64,000 nt of DNA from Kappaphycus alvarezii (Eukaryota; Rhodophyta; Florideophyceae; Gigartinales; Solieriaceae), in NCBI GenBank assembly GCA_002205965.3, contig NADL03000705.1, positions 186,001 to 250,000 of the forward strand, read 5' to 3'. This document shows positions 1 to 10,482 of the stretch, piece by piece. How positions within the stretch are numbered: the stretch's first letter is position 1; every line of letters starts with the position of its first letter. The position numbers were made by a program, and so were the translations under genes. Below the pieces are notes generated by a model. It had not been told where the DNA came from. It searched no databases and saw only the letters and a program-made list of their open reading frames with translations.

Positions 1-266
1 AGTCTGGAGCCTCTGAGTAAACGAGAAGCGCAGACGACGTCAGTATTGTGAGTTGCAAAGTCTCCCGTAGAAACGCACAATACAACGGCGATGCGGTGGG
101 AGGTCTGAGGGATCATCATCGACACTGCATGACTGCGACCATTAGTTGTGTTATGAGAACATGGGCACCTTTTTGCGAATGAACCATGGAGCGTGTTAGT
201 TTGTCGCGTGGCTTGCTGCAAATCGCAACGACAGGGCGGCGCGATGCACCCCCCCCCCCAGCCGCT

Positions 267-1270
267 TTACGACGCGACAAATCGCTTTGCTGCCTCGTAC
301 ACAGCAAAGGTAATAGCGGAATTCGGGGCTGCCTTGACCAAACTAGGGGCGGTTCCGCGAAACCAGCCACGAAGACCATCCTATACCAAACGGAACGCAG
401 GACATGAGCAATGCCGGTATAATGAGAATGCGGAGCGTTGGGCTGAGCAAACTGAGCCTCTACTTGCATAATCTTCTTTGCATTATCCAAGGGCAATGTG
501 AGAAACTTTGACGTGGTACCGGACACGGCACCGACGAGCATGCTTTGATGGGGCTTCAAATGGGGGGCGTGTGGATCGGATTTCAAAAGTCGGTCCTTGA
601 GATACTCGTAAATGGCGAAATGAAGTGCGATATAGGGGATTATTTCGACCAAGGTGGGTTGCAAGCCGGCGTAAAAGCCGCGCAGGCCGGCCTGATTATA
701 TATTTGATTTAGTGCGTCCGATAAACTGGCATACCGTTTGGGTTCCGTCTGTGCTGCGAAGCGGGTGCGAAGTAAATCGAGCGGGTAAGTAGAGACGGTA
801 GCTATAGCGGCGGAGATGGCGCCGATAGTGAGGGAGGCGTATGGGTCGGGGTAAGGAATGAGTGCGGCTTGTTTGAGTTGATAAAACGAGGCGAGTTGAA
901 AAGCAGCGTAGGGAGTGATCATGAGCATGGCGGAGAGGTTTCCCTTCCACAAGGCGCGGGGTCCCTCGGTGGAGATTATGGTGCGGACGGCTGTGGACAT
1001 GGAGGTGTAGTTGTAGAGGCCGCGGGTTTCCGACTGGACCTGGAATCGGATTTTGAGTACGTCCAGCGGGGCGACGACGATGCGGGCGGAGAGGCCGGCT
1101 AGAGCACCGCAGAAGAGATCGTGGAGGGCGTGGATTTTGGGGGGCTTGGGGTTGGGGGTGGTGGATGTGTCTGGCATTGTTGCGGAGGAATTGGGGGAGG
1201 TGGGAACGCCGGGCGGGGGGGTCGGTTCTACGGTAGCGGGGTGGCATCGGTGGTGCGATGGTAGAGGCAA
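267..1270 (-). CDS. Mitochondrial carrier, thiamine diphosphate (SLC25A19/TPC1)-like; one frameshift
   Basis: Inner-membrane solute carrier with the three tandem repeats of the mitochondrial carrier family. The repeat signatures PLDVLKIRFQVQ, PLDLLRTRFAAQ and PLDNAKKIMQVE are all visible. The second-repeat block GFYAGLQPTLVEIIPYIAL and the C-terminal block LVKAAPNSAITFAVYE closely resemble thiamine-diphosphate carriers, so import of that cofactor is the best functional guess. The reading frame starting at 1270 stays correct to about base 390. It then runs into a nonsense tail, while the proper repeat-3 C-terminus lies in the next frame and stops at 267-269. One missing base in the CC run near 380-384 explains this. 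The first ATG gives a Pro/Ser/Thr-rich leader; a second ATG at 1177 starts nearer the first helix. It is transcribed divergently from the linker gene at 1902. The substrate is inferred from motifs. Confidence 0.82.
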
Positions 1271-1901
1271 GTGGGCGAACAGGGTTAAGGGCGCACTACA
1301 AAGTACACTAGTGGGCTACTGTACTGTACTGTCACTGCGGATGAGTCGCTTGGTACAACTGGGTATGCTGTCATACGTGGCATTTCTAACTTGTGGTGTA
1401 GTACACGTGGAGTGGCGTAAGGAGGATGTGCAGTACGGTATTCATGTGGGGTCAAAGAGCCATACGGTAGAAAGATTACACTGTCAGCAGGTGCAATGGG
1501 TTTGTTTCAGGACAACATTCATGGCGCTGTTGACGCTCGGGGGAGAAAAGGGATTAATTTGAATGAATGGGGGCAGCTTGGGGTAATCAAGTGCGGAAAC
1601 CTTTGCCAGGATGATAATTTGCACACAAAAAAGCCCCTCGGAGATTCATCTTGTGCAAGCGGCGGATTGAAAACCCTAGTCTCTGCCCAAAGAATCGGGT
1701 TAAGCTGACTGAAACAACCATCAGCGATGACTGAAAACCCACATTAAACGTAAACAACCGTCGCTCCAAAACTACAAACGGTCCATTAAATACTCTATCC
1801 TGACCCCACTCGGCTCACCTCTGCTCACCTTCCCCGCACATTTCCCAAGCTACTCCCTACCGCACACCCCGAGCAGTCTCTCCCCCCATACCCTTGTCAC
1901 C
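1271..1901. other. Divergent intergenic region between carrier and linker genes
   Basis: This 631-base stretch separates two divergently transcribed genes and must carry both promoters. It holds a TACTG pentamer array at 1317-1332. An AT-rich TTAAATA stretch near 1786-1792 lies about 110 bases before the linker ATG and could act as a TATA-like element. The last 100 bases before 1902 are strongly pyrimidine-rich. No coding sequence is supported. Confidence 0.5.
1317..1332. repeat. TACTG pentamer microsatellite (about 3 units)
   Basis: Three uninterrupted TACTG units plus one base. The unit reads CAGTA on the other strand, so arrays create overlapping GTAC palindromes. Similar tracts recur near 3635, 12539, 46565, 52550, 53766 and 60075. 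Confidence 0.75.
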
Positions 1902-3016
1902 ATGGCCTTTGTTCCCATCCTCCCATTGACAGTCCGCTCCACCTTCACCACACCATCTTCATCTCCAGTCACCACCCGTCCCACCTCCTCTCCCTCCCGT
2001 CTAGTCGCCCGCCTCGGCACAGTTGCCGGTAACACCTCTCTTGACAAACTCGGCCTCGACCGCTTCATAGACGAGCGCTTCACCGTCAACGATGCCACCC
2101 GTCCAGCAGGCTTCTCTGCCGACTATGAAGTCATCATGCAAGGCGCATACCGTCAAATCTTTGGCAACGCCTACATCATGGAGTCGGAACGCGACGAAAT
2201 GTCAAAGGTTGAATCCGAGTTTCGTGACGGCCGTCTCACAGTCAAGGAGTTTTGCCGCGCCTTGGGCAAGACCTATCAGTACAAGAGAAGGTTCTTTGAT
2301 GGTCGTCCTTTGTATGGAGCCATCGAGTTGAACTTTAAGCACTTCTTGGGCAGGACTCCGGATGGACTTGAGGATTATCGTCAGAAGAGTGCCGTGTATG
2401 ATACAAAGGGCTATGATGCCTTTGTGGATGCGTTTTTCGATGATGACGCAGAGTTTGACAAGTATTATGGCGAGTATACCGTCCCGTTTTACAGGGGTCA
2501 TTTGACCACCTCCAACCTCTCTATGGCCGCGTTTACGCATATGTTCCAGGTGGTGCGCGGCTCGTCCACGTCGGACAAGGCAAACCCGAGGACGATGACA
2601 AACAAGATTACGTTGAACCAGGCGGGAATTCAATCGATCCCGCTCGCGGTCATTCCGCCTGGGGCGGACGGTGGCTCGTTTTTGGCCCCCGATGCATCGG
2701 CCGGGTCGTGGCAAAACGGTTTCTCAGGGGCTACGATGGCGCGTACGTCGCATGGGTCGCGTCAGTCTGGGGAAAGATGTTCCGTATTGAGGTGACCAAT
2801 TGCACGCAAGGAAAAGCTAGTATGGGTGGCTCTGGTGTCACGCTTCGGTCAAAGACGGGAAGGTTTTACAAGGGCAGGAACAATAGTCTGAATGCCAAGG
2901 TTTCGGACTTTCGTCGTGTGAATAATGTGTATCTCGTGCCGTTTAGCGAGTTGTCCGCGACGTATGTCAAGATTCACAGGATGGGTGGGACTATTGCGAG
3001 TATAACGCCGGTGTAA
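1902..3016 (+). CDS. Phycobilisome rod linker with plastid transit peptide; one frameshift
   Basis: Linker polypeptide that joins phycobiliprotein hexamers in phycobilisome rods on the stromal face of thylakoids. Residues 1-40 form a Ser/Thr/Pro-rich, acid-free leader starting MAFV, as in red algal transit peptides. Residues about 73-225 are a PBS linker domain (Pfam PF00427 type) with GAYRQIFGN, ELNFKHFLGR, VPFYRGH and FTHMFQVVRG. The C-terminal 80 residues, from MFRIEVTN at 2777, form a CpcD-like capping domain ending in KIHRMGGTI. The two domains lie in different frames. Crossing between about 2700 and 2780 needs one extra base, and A4, T3 and G4 runs lie there. The start has a strong CACCATGGCC context. 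The architecture matches CpcC-type rod linkers, though the exact class (phycocyanin or phycoerythrin rod) cannot be decided. Confidence 0.9.
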
Positions 3017-3960
3017 GGTTGGTATGAAATATTTTGTCTTGAGAGTTGTTGTTGTTGGGAGTGGAGTGGGGCTTGGATGGGGTGTGAGGTGCAAGGGGAT
3101 GGGTGCGTATGGCGTTAAATATTCCATTGAATTTAGCTGAAATTGGCCTCTGCCCACATGTGGTCATTGGTCAAAGCTATTGTTGTTGCAGTCTCCGGAC
3201 AATCGTTATGAGCTATTTGTTGTATCCATATCGGTAAACTGTTTACCTTGTGCGCAACTGCACCCAGACAGTCACGGTAAACGGTGGTCCACCTCGTTTG
3301 AAACCCGTGCCTTGCAAAGCTTTACCCATAATCCAAAGATTGAGTGAGAGGTTACCGTTTCGTGTAAAAGACATGAAAAATCTGCCAACGGGCAAGCCTC
3401 TCGCCCTCAAAACGACACAACTGTCGACGTCGAAACCATCCACTGCACAGCCCTGCGCCTGTTCAACCCCCGCCCACCTCACTCGCGCGGCATATCCCTC
3501 CGAAAAAGCTCTGCTCCCCCTCCACAACTCGGCTGCCAACGCATTTATCCGTCACAACATACACGCTTCAAGTCTTGCGCGTTGAGATGTCGGATTTCAA
3601 CTCGGTTTGCAGTGGGATCAGTCGCGTGTGCACTGTACAGTACAGTACAGTAGTCGAGATTGTGCAAGTCGTTTAGCGCAACATTCGGCAGCCGACCAGA
3701 TGTGCTGCATGCGGTGCAGTATTCGACAACTACTGTAGCCTACTGTGAATTCTGCAAGAGGACACTGTATCAGGTCTACATCCAGAGCCACCATGCATTG
3801 CACGCTTGCACACGCACTCTTTTCCTTTTTGCACCTCAAATTACACTGACCCTCTTCATACGTCACCCCTTTCAAGCCTTTTCATCCCACAAAAAGTCTC
3901 GTCCCCATCTTGCAGCACCCGCCCTCCACGCAAAGTCCCCCGCTCCTCCACCGCCCTCAA
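3017..3960. other. Intergenic region between linker and TPLATE-like gene
   Basis: This 944-base stretch probably contains the linker 3' end and the TPLATE-like promoter. It holds a GTACA/CAGTA array at 3635-3652. ORFs of about 100 codons on both strands at 3243-3585 overlap each other and show no recognisable domain. The final 60 bases before 3961 are C-rich. Confidence 0.5.
3635..3652. repeat. GTACA pentamer microsatellite
   Basis: Three and a half GTACA units, the complementary phase of the TACTG array at 1317-1332. It lies about 310 bases upstream of the TPLATE-like start. Confidence 0.75.
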
Positions 3961-6900
3961 ATGAACAGCATCGAGGCGCTCTCCCAGCGTCTCTCCACCC
4001 CCAACTCGCACCGCGACGCCATCCCCCACCTCCTGCACCACCTCTCCCGCGCCCACGATCTAACTCCCTCCTCGGACCGCCTTCGCCGCCATGTACTCGA
4101 CCATTCCTCCGCCTCCCCCGCCGCCATTAACCACGCCCTCGATATCCTCCTCTCCACCCCCTCCCACAACTCTTGGCCTCAGACTCTCGCCTACCTCATC
4201 AATGCCGTGCAATCCCCCTCCCCTCACCTCCGTCTCCTTTCCCTGCACAAGCTCCCGCCTCTGCCACACCGCGCCTGGCAACATGTTCTCTTGTTTGCCA
4301 CTGCCGTTTTGAAAAAGTGTTTTGTAGATCCTAGTGTCCAAGTCCGACGGGCTGCGGTTTGTGCGGCCGCGGCCGCGGTGTTGAGGGAACGCCCGCTGAC
4401 TGCCGTTGGTGTCGAGCCCGTTCGTTTGCAGGAGTTGGACGAATCCCAGCTTGCGGTCGTGAGGAATGGCGTCGAGGTTTTGATGTTTGGCTTGTTGAAT
4501 GCCGTCTTTGATGCTGATGATGATGTTGCGGCGCTTGCGTTGGATCGCTTGACGGCTTTTGCGCTGGAGATGACCAGGGTGGGGGAGGTTGGCGTTTTGA
4601 ACAAGACTGGATATGTTACGGCTTGTGTTGTGTGGAGGGTGTTGTTGGGGAATTGTGAGAGGGTTGCGGCGAGGTTTGAGGGGGGGTGAGGGGCGGTCGT
4701 GTGGTTGTTAGAGGCTTGGTCAGGATGGCTGCTGGGGGCTGTCGAGGAGGTACGGAGGGGGGACAGGGTGTCGCGCTGGGCCCTTGCTTGGGTCGATAAG
4801 GAGTTGTGTCCAATGTGTGAAAAGGGTAGTGCGGTTACAGCTTGTCAAGGCTTGTTGCTTGTTTGTTGCTATGCGGAGGGCGTGGGTGAGGATAAGGTCG
4901 CGGGGTGGGGAATTAAGGCGGTTAGGAAGATGCTCAAGATTGCTGAGGGAGGAAACTTGTCGCCCGTTATGTTGAGCGAGCTTGTGGCGCAGGCTGTGGG
5001 GGTTTGGCAGCGTTGAGTAAGAATGATCTTGTGAACGCAAAGTTTGTTGTCAGTGTCGTTGTGAGTTTGTTGGGTGTAGTGGGGCAAGTTACGAGGAGGG
5101 AGGAGCGATTTGAGGCGTTGAATGTTATGGCGTCGACTATAGTGGAGTATGATTTGAGTGGGAGGGATGAAGGAATTGGTACCAGCCTCAGGGCAGTTTT
5201 GAGCTCGGAGACGTGGAAGGAAGTCCTCAAGGTAGGCGAGCAGGCAGAGGGCGGGGAATATGCAGCGGAGGTCATCTGCTGCCTTTGTCAAAGCATGTTG
5301 GAGGCAAGCCGGAAAATTGCCCAGTGCGCGGACCAGGGCTTGAAGATGAATCTGACGCAGACATGGGCCTCCATGCTTGCGTATTTGATGATTCGAACGA
5401 GGCCCTGCTTAAAGTGGCCTTACTCACCGTCCTCGAGACATGCCACAGAGCTCTACTTGAAGGTTCTCGATGCGTTGGGGCAGTACTCGGCATTTATGTC
5501 AAAGTCGCAAGGAATCGGGATGGAAGAATATGAGCGACTGCAAGAAGCTCTGGTGAAGGAATCGATGGAGCAGAATGACGTGGGAACGAGAGCGGCGCTT
5601 TTGTCATGCGTGACCAAATATTGGTTGACAACTGGTATGAGGGCAGAGGCAAACGTTGGGCACATGTTGAGAGCTATTTGGAGACACGCCCAAGAACACT
5701 ACTGTGACGAAGAGATTATGATGAAGGAACTGAGAACAGGCGCTCTTTGGAGTGATGCTCGAAAGGGATCAAACACTCCACAAGGGCGGGTCATTCAGGG
5801 GGGGTACGTAAGCATGGCGACAAGTATAACAAAGCGAACGCGAGCTGTCCTCGACACGGTAGGAGCGACAGTGAGCTCCGCAATCGAAAGTAGGCTGTTT
5901 GGAAGCGTGGCATTGGCGACCGCTGCTGCAGAGGGGTCAACCCTTACAACAGACTTTGCATACTCGTTCTTGTCGGCCATACTCGCTCTGATTGCTCACA
6001 ACCCAGCGGTGGCTGAGAAGGGGGTGAAAATTTTGCAAAAGTACATCGCAATCCTAGAAGATGCAGAAAGTGCTGACTTTATCGTGTTGGAAGCTGTACG
6101 CAATACGATTGCAGGCATGCAGATGTATCTGGATGAATTCCATCCAAAACCTGTACCGGTCAAGGAGATTCCTGCCTTGGCTCACATCATCCAGGAGCGC
6201 AGTGATCGCGGTGATGCGCTTTCGTGGTTGAAAACAATCACGGAAAGTTGTGTATTTGCAACTTCCAGACTGGACGATCCTTCGAAAGAGTCATCGAGTG
6301 TAGAGACCGAGGAGGCTGTCCTTCATACGGCGTGGTGACGAAGCGGAGGATGCGAGGATTTAGTGTTGACACGCTGCAGAGTTGTGATGCGCGGAAGAAG
6401 CAACCTGCGGAGCAGAGCAGCAAACCCTTAACGGGTCATCAGACCCTTTTGGTGTTTCTGCATCTCACAGCATGGACACCGTCAAAGGATTGGCGTTTAT
6501 CACCGTCAATATTTTGAACAAATCGGCTTTTCGCGCATCCAACGTTGCGGTAGCTTGGTCGGCATCTGGGGCTCTGATTCCCCAACCAGACGCGAAGAAT
6601 TCGTACTCGCTTGGAAATATAGAGCCCGGAGCGTCTGTGACTGAACGGGTCACCCTAGCTGTTCGATCAGGTCAGCAAAGCTTTGCGGGCCGCGTCTTTT
6701 TTTCTATTCTCACCTGGAGGGATACCACACAAAACGAACCACCTGCAGAACAGAGCTGTGTCCCTTACTACGTGCCGAGTTCTGATGTACTGTTGCTCCG
6801 TGCCCCTCCAGCAAATGCCGGCGTCGACGTTTTTCGACGCCGATGGGACTTGATGAGACATTCGACTTCTTTCCAAGTTCATTTAGACCGCGAACAATCC

Positions 6901-7311
6901 GTGGACTCGTTTGTCGATGTCTTGGAGAGGCAGAGTAACTGTCTGCGGGTGGTGGGGAGGATGAGAACATACTCGCATGTCTGTGCACTTGTCGCGGATT
7001 CTTCCAGAGGAGATAATGTTGCCGTTGCTATGCTTGCGCCCGAGGCCCGCGGGGACAAAGGTTTTGGTCCCTGTGCACTCTACGTCACCATCCGCTCTAA
7101 CTCTGACGGATACAATCGAGCATTCCGAGAAGAATGCCGAGACTGGCTTTCCCGTCGTCATAGGGTTATTTTTCCCGATGAAGTCCTCGACGAAGAGTCA
7201 AAACGCCTCGCCCTCAAGCCACAGGATGCCTACTTTATCACTGAATCGCGAGAGGGCTTGTCTCCGTACCAACGGTGGAGAGTGGCTCACAGCGTACGCA
7301 CCAAGTACTGA
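3961..7311 (+). CDS. TPLATE: TPLATE-like large subunit of the TSET/TPLATE endocytic adaptor; broken frame
   Basis: Large subunit of the TSET (TPLATE) complex, a membrane-coat adaptor related to AP/COPI and used in plant clathrin-mediated endocytosis. The total span of about 1,117 codons is close to plant TPLATE (about 1,180 aa). The helical trunk fills 3961-6338. Near 5397-5417 it contains RPCLKW followed by a YLK block, then LQEALVKE, which I match to the same ordered blocks in plant TPLATE. The appendage-like C-terminal third (6472-7311) carries the SCVPYYVPSSDVLL block followed by SHVCALVADS. Breaks: an in-frame TGA at 4687-4689 after a G7 run; a frame change at the G5 run near 4998; and a net frame change between about 6338 and 6440. 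The ATG at 3961 opens the long frame. Identity rests on remembered family motifs. The breaks could be assembly errors or real. Confidence 0.72.
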
Positions 7312-7970
7312 ACTGGGCGGAGTTGTCTGTAAGATTTGGCTCACATTCGTCAGTAATCACGCTGCTGGGCATGACGCCCCTACAGAGGCTTAAACAATAA
7401 TGTCTTTGCTCCTACTATATTCGTCGGCTCTCATACCCTGTTTACTTCTGTCCCACGTCCTACGCCCTATCGTAATCTTGACCAGTCCCGTTCAGCTTCA
7501 TCCCAGCCCCGACGCATTCAGTAACCTGTGTGAAAGCCACTGCAAGTATTACTGGTCAGACCTTGATTCGGCTCATCTGAACCGCTACCTCGTCTCAAGC
7601 TCTCTTGAAGAACTCCCCTCCTTACTAAGCACCCGTCTGCCCCTTTTCGCGTCCGTGACGATGTCTGATCTGTATTGCTGCGCCGACACTTCTGCTGCCC
7701 GTCTTGAGGATTCGTTCACACCAAACTAGCACTGGCATTGCCAAGCAAATGTGGACCCTCGCGGTGACGACGCCTTGACATGCAATTTTGGCGGTGGTGT
7801 TGTCCATCGTCACAAAACCAGTCGTTATCTTTTTTCCGTGCATGAAATCCAACCCGACGATCCCCCCTCTCAACAACGGGTTCCTTTTCAGTGTCCTCGT
7901 GTAGCTCATCGACCCATCGACATCCTTTTCCAAACTCCTTCCGCTCACTCCAGGCCTACAACATCACCGT

Positions 7971-8126
7971 CTGCTTCCCAAATACACCCTAGCCTCCATC
8001 ACATGCACCGTGCGAAAGACTTCCGGGACAACTGAATTTACCGATGCTGACGAGCTCCGGACCTGCAGGCGGATTGCGGCAACCCTCTCAAACTGGCCGA
8101 AGATGCCGTTCCGGTTCTTTTCGTGA
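7971..8126. repeat. Diverged direct repeat, copy A1
   Basis: Pairs with 8345-8497. Both contain ATGCACCG, then GACTTCC, AACTGA or AACTAA, and GATGCTG in the same order and spacing. They look roughly 70-75% alike by eye. The phase of a possible coding frame is kept through the GAC TTC block, so a decayed coding origin is possible. Confidence 0.6.
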
Positions 8127-8344
8127 CGTGGTATTTCTGAGCCGCGATCGATGACCCTGCGCGCCTGGGTACCCTATCGTCTAGAACTACACTAGAGCGA
8201 AGAAAGGAATACGCACAATGCGGGCTGTCTCTCTTCATGTTTTCCTACTTGTATATGCTCTGGTGTTGATCACCGAATCGTCTTTGGAGACTTCACCAAG
8301 GGTGTGTGTACAGAAAGAAACTCGTCGAGTTCAAGCTGAGACGC

Positions 8345-8497
8345 GCTCTCCCAGATAAACCCTCGCCTCCACCAGATGCACCGCAAGGAAGACTTCCTGG
8401 GCAACTAACCCTGCTGATGCTGGAGAGATCGGATCCTAATAGCGGATGGCGCTTGACGCACTCCGAACGGCTGAAAACGGCGCCCCGCTTCTTGTGT
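8345..8497. repeat. Diverged direct repeat, copy A2
   Basis: Second copy of the 7971-8126 repeat, about 370 bases downstream and in the same orientation. The pair may be a local tandem duplication or the ends of a small element. Confidence 0.6.
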
Positions 8498-8819
8498 AGT
8501 GAGGGATTTGGAGTCTATGGCGTTAGATGCCTTGGACACCATATGTAACTCTCGCACACTGTTGTTGTCGACCATGCCCAAACCATCTCGTTCCGGTCCG
8601 TACGTTCACATCGTATGACTGGAATACACTTCTAGCAGAGAATGAGCACCGCAATCTGATCCGGTATTGTTACTTCACCACTTGCTCCTATGCTATATCA
8701 GTGCGAAGGCTTGCAGTTACAACAATTGTGATCTTTGATTTCTTGCTCTTGGCGCCACATTTGTACCTTGCCTTGCCTTGTAGGCAACTTTGAGACACTC
8801 AATTAATCAAGGCAAGGGG

Positions 8820-8857
8820 ACATGGTCAGCTGTCTCCAGTGCTTCATGAAGCAGTCG
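8820..8857. repeat. ATGAAGCAGTCG repeat, copy B1
   Basis: Shares a 38-base block (CATGG, then CAGTGCT, then ATGAAGCAGTCG) with 9370-9408, with few mismatches. Confidence 0.6.
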
Positions 8858-9369
8858 CAATCGAAGGTCCGTGAAGTAAATCACTCACACAAGTACAGAC
8901 GACCTGCGTATGTCCGAGAACGCTGTGCAGAGCACTGTACGCCGTGCTCCGCAACGCGTAGATCCCTGTACTGTGTTATATCTCACACCTGTATTGCCCT
9001 GATCGCCTACCTAACAGGATATCAATGGGATGAGTCGATAGAGTGGTATCATTGTCTGATTTAGAATTGCGACCGCGCGGTTAGTATTACATAAAGTGCA
9101 ATGCAAAACTGTCAACACATGGCAACACAGCCCCATTATCTCTCATCCGGAGGCCGTGTCATCTTGCTACACCTGAGCCCAAACGCGCCCCACTCTCTGA
9201 CGGGCAGGCAAGGGCGGCTGCCCAACTGCATCAACACCGCAACTATGGTCCATATCCTGACTTTAGCAATGAATGGCGTTATGTGAACTTACATAGATTG
9301 GTCGAAATCTGCGGCGTACCATAGAATCGCTGGATGGGGGAAGATTTGGGGTGCTGTAATATTTGAAAG

Positions 9370-9425
9370 ACATGGCCACCTGTTTTCAGTGCTACATGAA
9401 GCAGTCGTGCTACATGAAGCAGTCG
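9370..9425. repeat. ATGAAGCAGTCG repeat, copy B2 with perfect 18-bp tandem duplication
   Basis: Contains the B1 block. Its last 18 bases are then duplicated exactly in tandem (9389-9406 and 9407-9424). Confidence 0.7.
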
Positions 9426-9583
9426 AGGACTGGCCGACGGGAAATGCGGTGGCACAGGACGCACAATATTCTTTAGAGGGCTGGCTCGAGCCCAGCCAGG
9501 AGGCAAGCTGCGTATAACGTGAAAGCGGCCGCAGCATGCCTATGCATCAATATCCCCGCTTTTTTTCATATTTTCAGATTCCG

Positions 9584-9611
9584 CTGTTTCCAGAAGTAAA
9601 TGAAGCAGTCG
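9584..9611. repeat. ATGAAGCAGTCG repeat, copy B3 (partial)
   Basis: Keeps CTGTTTCCAG and ATGAAGCAGTCG from the B1/B2 block with a short diverged middle. Confidence 0.5.
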
Positions 9612-10482
9612 CGGGTTGGCGTCAATAGGGCGATGTAGTCCACCGCTTTAACTAAATGTACTGTGCACACTGATACGCTCCGATGATGTAATCAGCCTTC
9701 GGGAAACTACCGACCTGTTAATAATGACTGACGTCTGTCGAAGAGGTGAGCAACGGCTGTTGTTTTGCGTTGATCTGAATTCAAAGTTGAGGATTGGTTA
9801 CAGGACCATTGGCATACATGTAGCAAATAGTTGATCCCTGATTATGGAGTTGAGCACTACTCACGAAGAAGAAAATGGCACGTGTACTTCCACACTCCAG
9901 CATATCCCGGAGATAAGCAGAGTTGCAATTGAATGTACAAGTTATCCTCGTGTAGTGCGTTCCACGTGTTTGGAAATCTGCTATCCATTTTCATTGAAGT
10001 CGACTCTAAACATTTTGATTTTCTAGTTTCATGTCGCTCATACACGGCGCAAGCTGGGATATGTACCAAAACCACTGGCCGTCTCCACTAGAATGCAGTA
10101 GTTCATCATATGTGATATCATGGAATGAGTGTGTTTCTGTCCATATCTAGCTAGGATGGGAAGCAAGGATTGCAGAATGAAGGAGGGAACTTCACCTATT
10201 GGACAGATTCCTTGCCCCATTCACAGCGACGATGTTTCAAATGCCGTATGATGTATGACCTTGAATTCGTAACTCACATTAGCAGCATAGTACAGCACAT
10301 GGTCAATTCTAACCTAAACTGTAAGCTGATCACAAAGTCCCTTGAAGATATTCGGTGGGAAGGCACACTGCCACGTAAGATGAGGCAAGTCCAAAGTGTC
10401 CCGTCCTGAGCCGCCGCATCGCCACGCTCGGCCAACAAATCTGAAGAAACAACCAGGACGATTATGTACAGAGTTCCCAACC

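Larger units (their letters stand above)
7312..10482. other. Long intergenic stretch with small repeat families
   Basis: No supported gene in about 3.2 kb. A 109-codon ORF at 7400-7729 begins with a hydrophobic run (LLLLYSSALIPCLLL) but has no relatives I recognise. The stretch contains a diverged direct repeat of about 155 bases (7971-8126 and 8345-8497) and three copies of a motif centred on ATGAAGCAGTCG (8820-8857, 9370-9425, 9584-9611). It is probably old mobile or duplicated DNA plus flanking regulatory sequence. Confidence 0.45.

Noticed and set aside
1317-1332. Pentamer arrays as CRISPR or telomeric repeats
   Set aside because: The units are contiguous 5-mers without spacers and do not match known telomere repeats.
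3243-3585. Overlapping ORFs of 98 and 111 codons on both strands
   Set aside because: They shadow each other, show no domain or natural composition, and lie in the expected promoter region of the TPLATE-like gene.
4687-4712. 26-base GTGAG...TTAG intron in the TPLATE-like gene
   Set aside because: Splice-like ends exist, but the length is implausibly short and the resulting frame does not continue well.
7400-7729. 109-codon ORF with a signal-peptide-like start
   Set aside because: No recognised domain, and nothing beyond a hydrophobic N-terminus supports it. It lies directly after the TPLATE-like gene.
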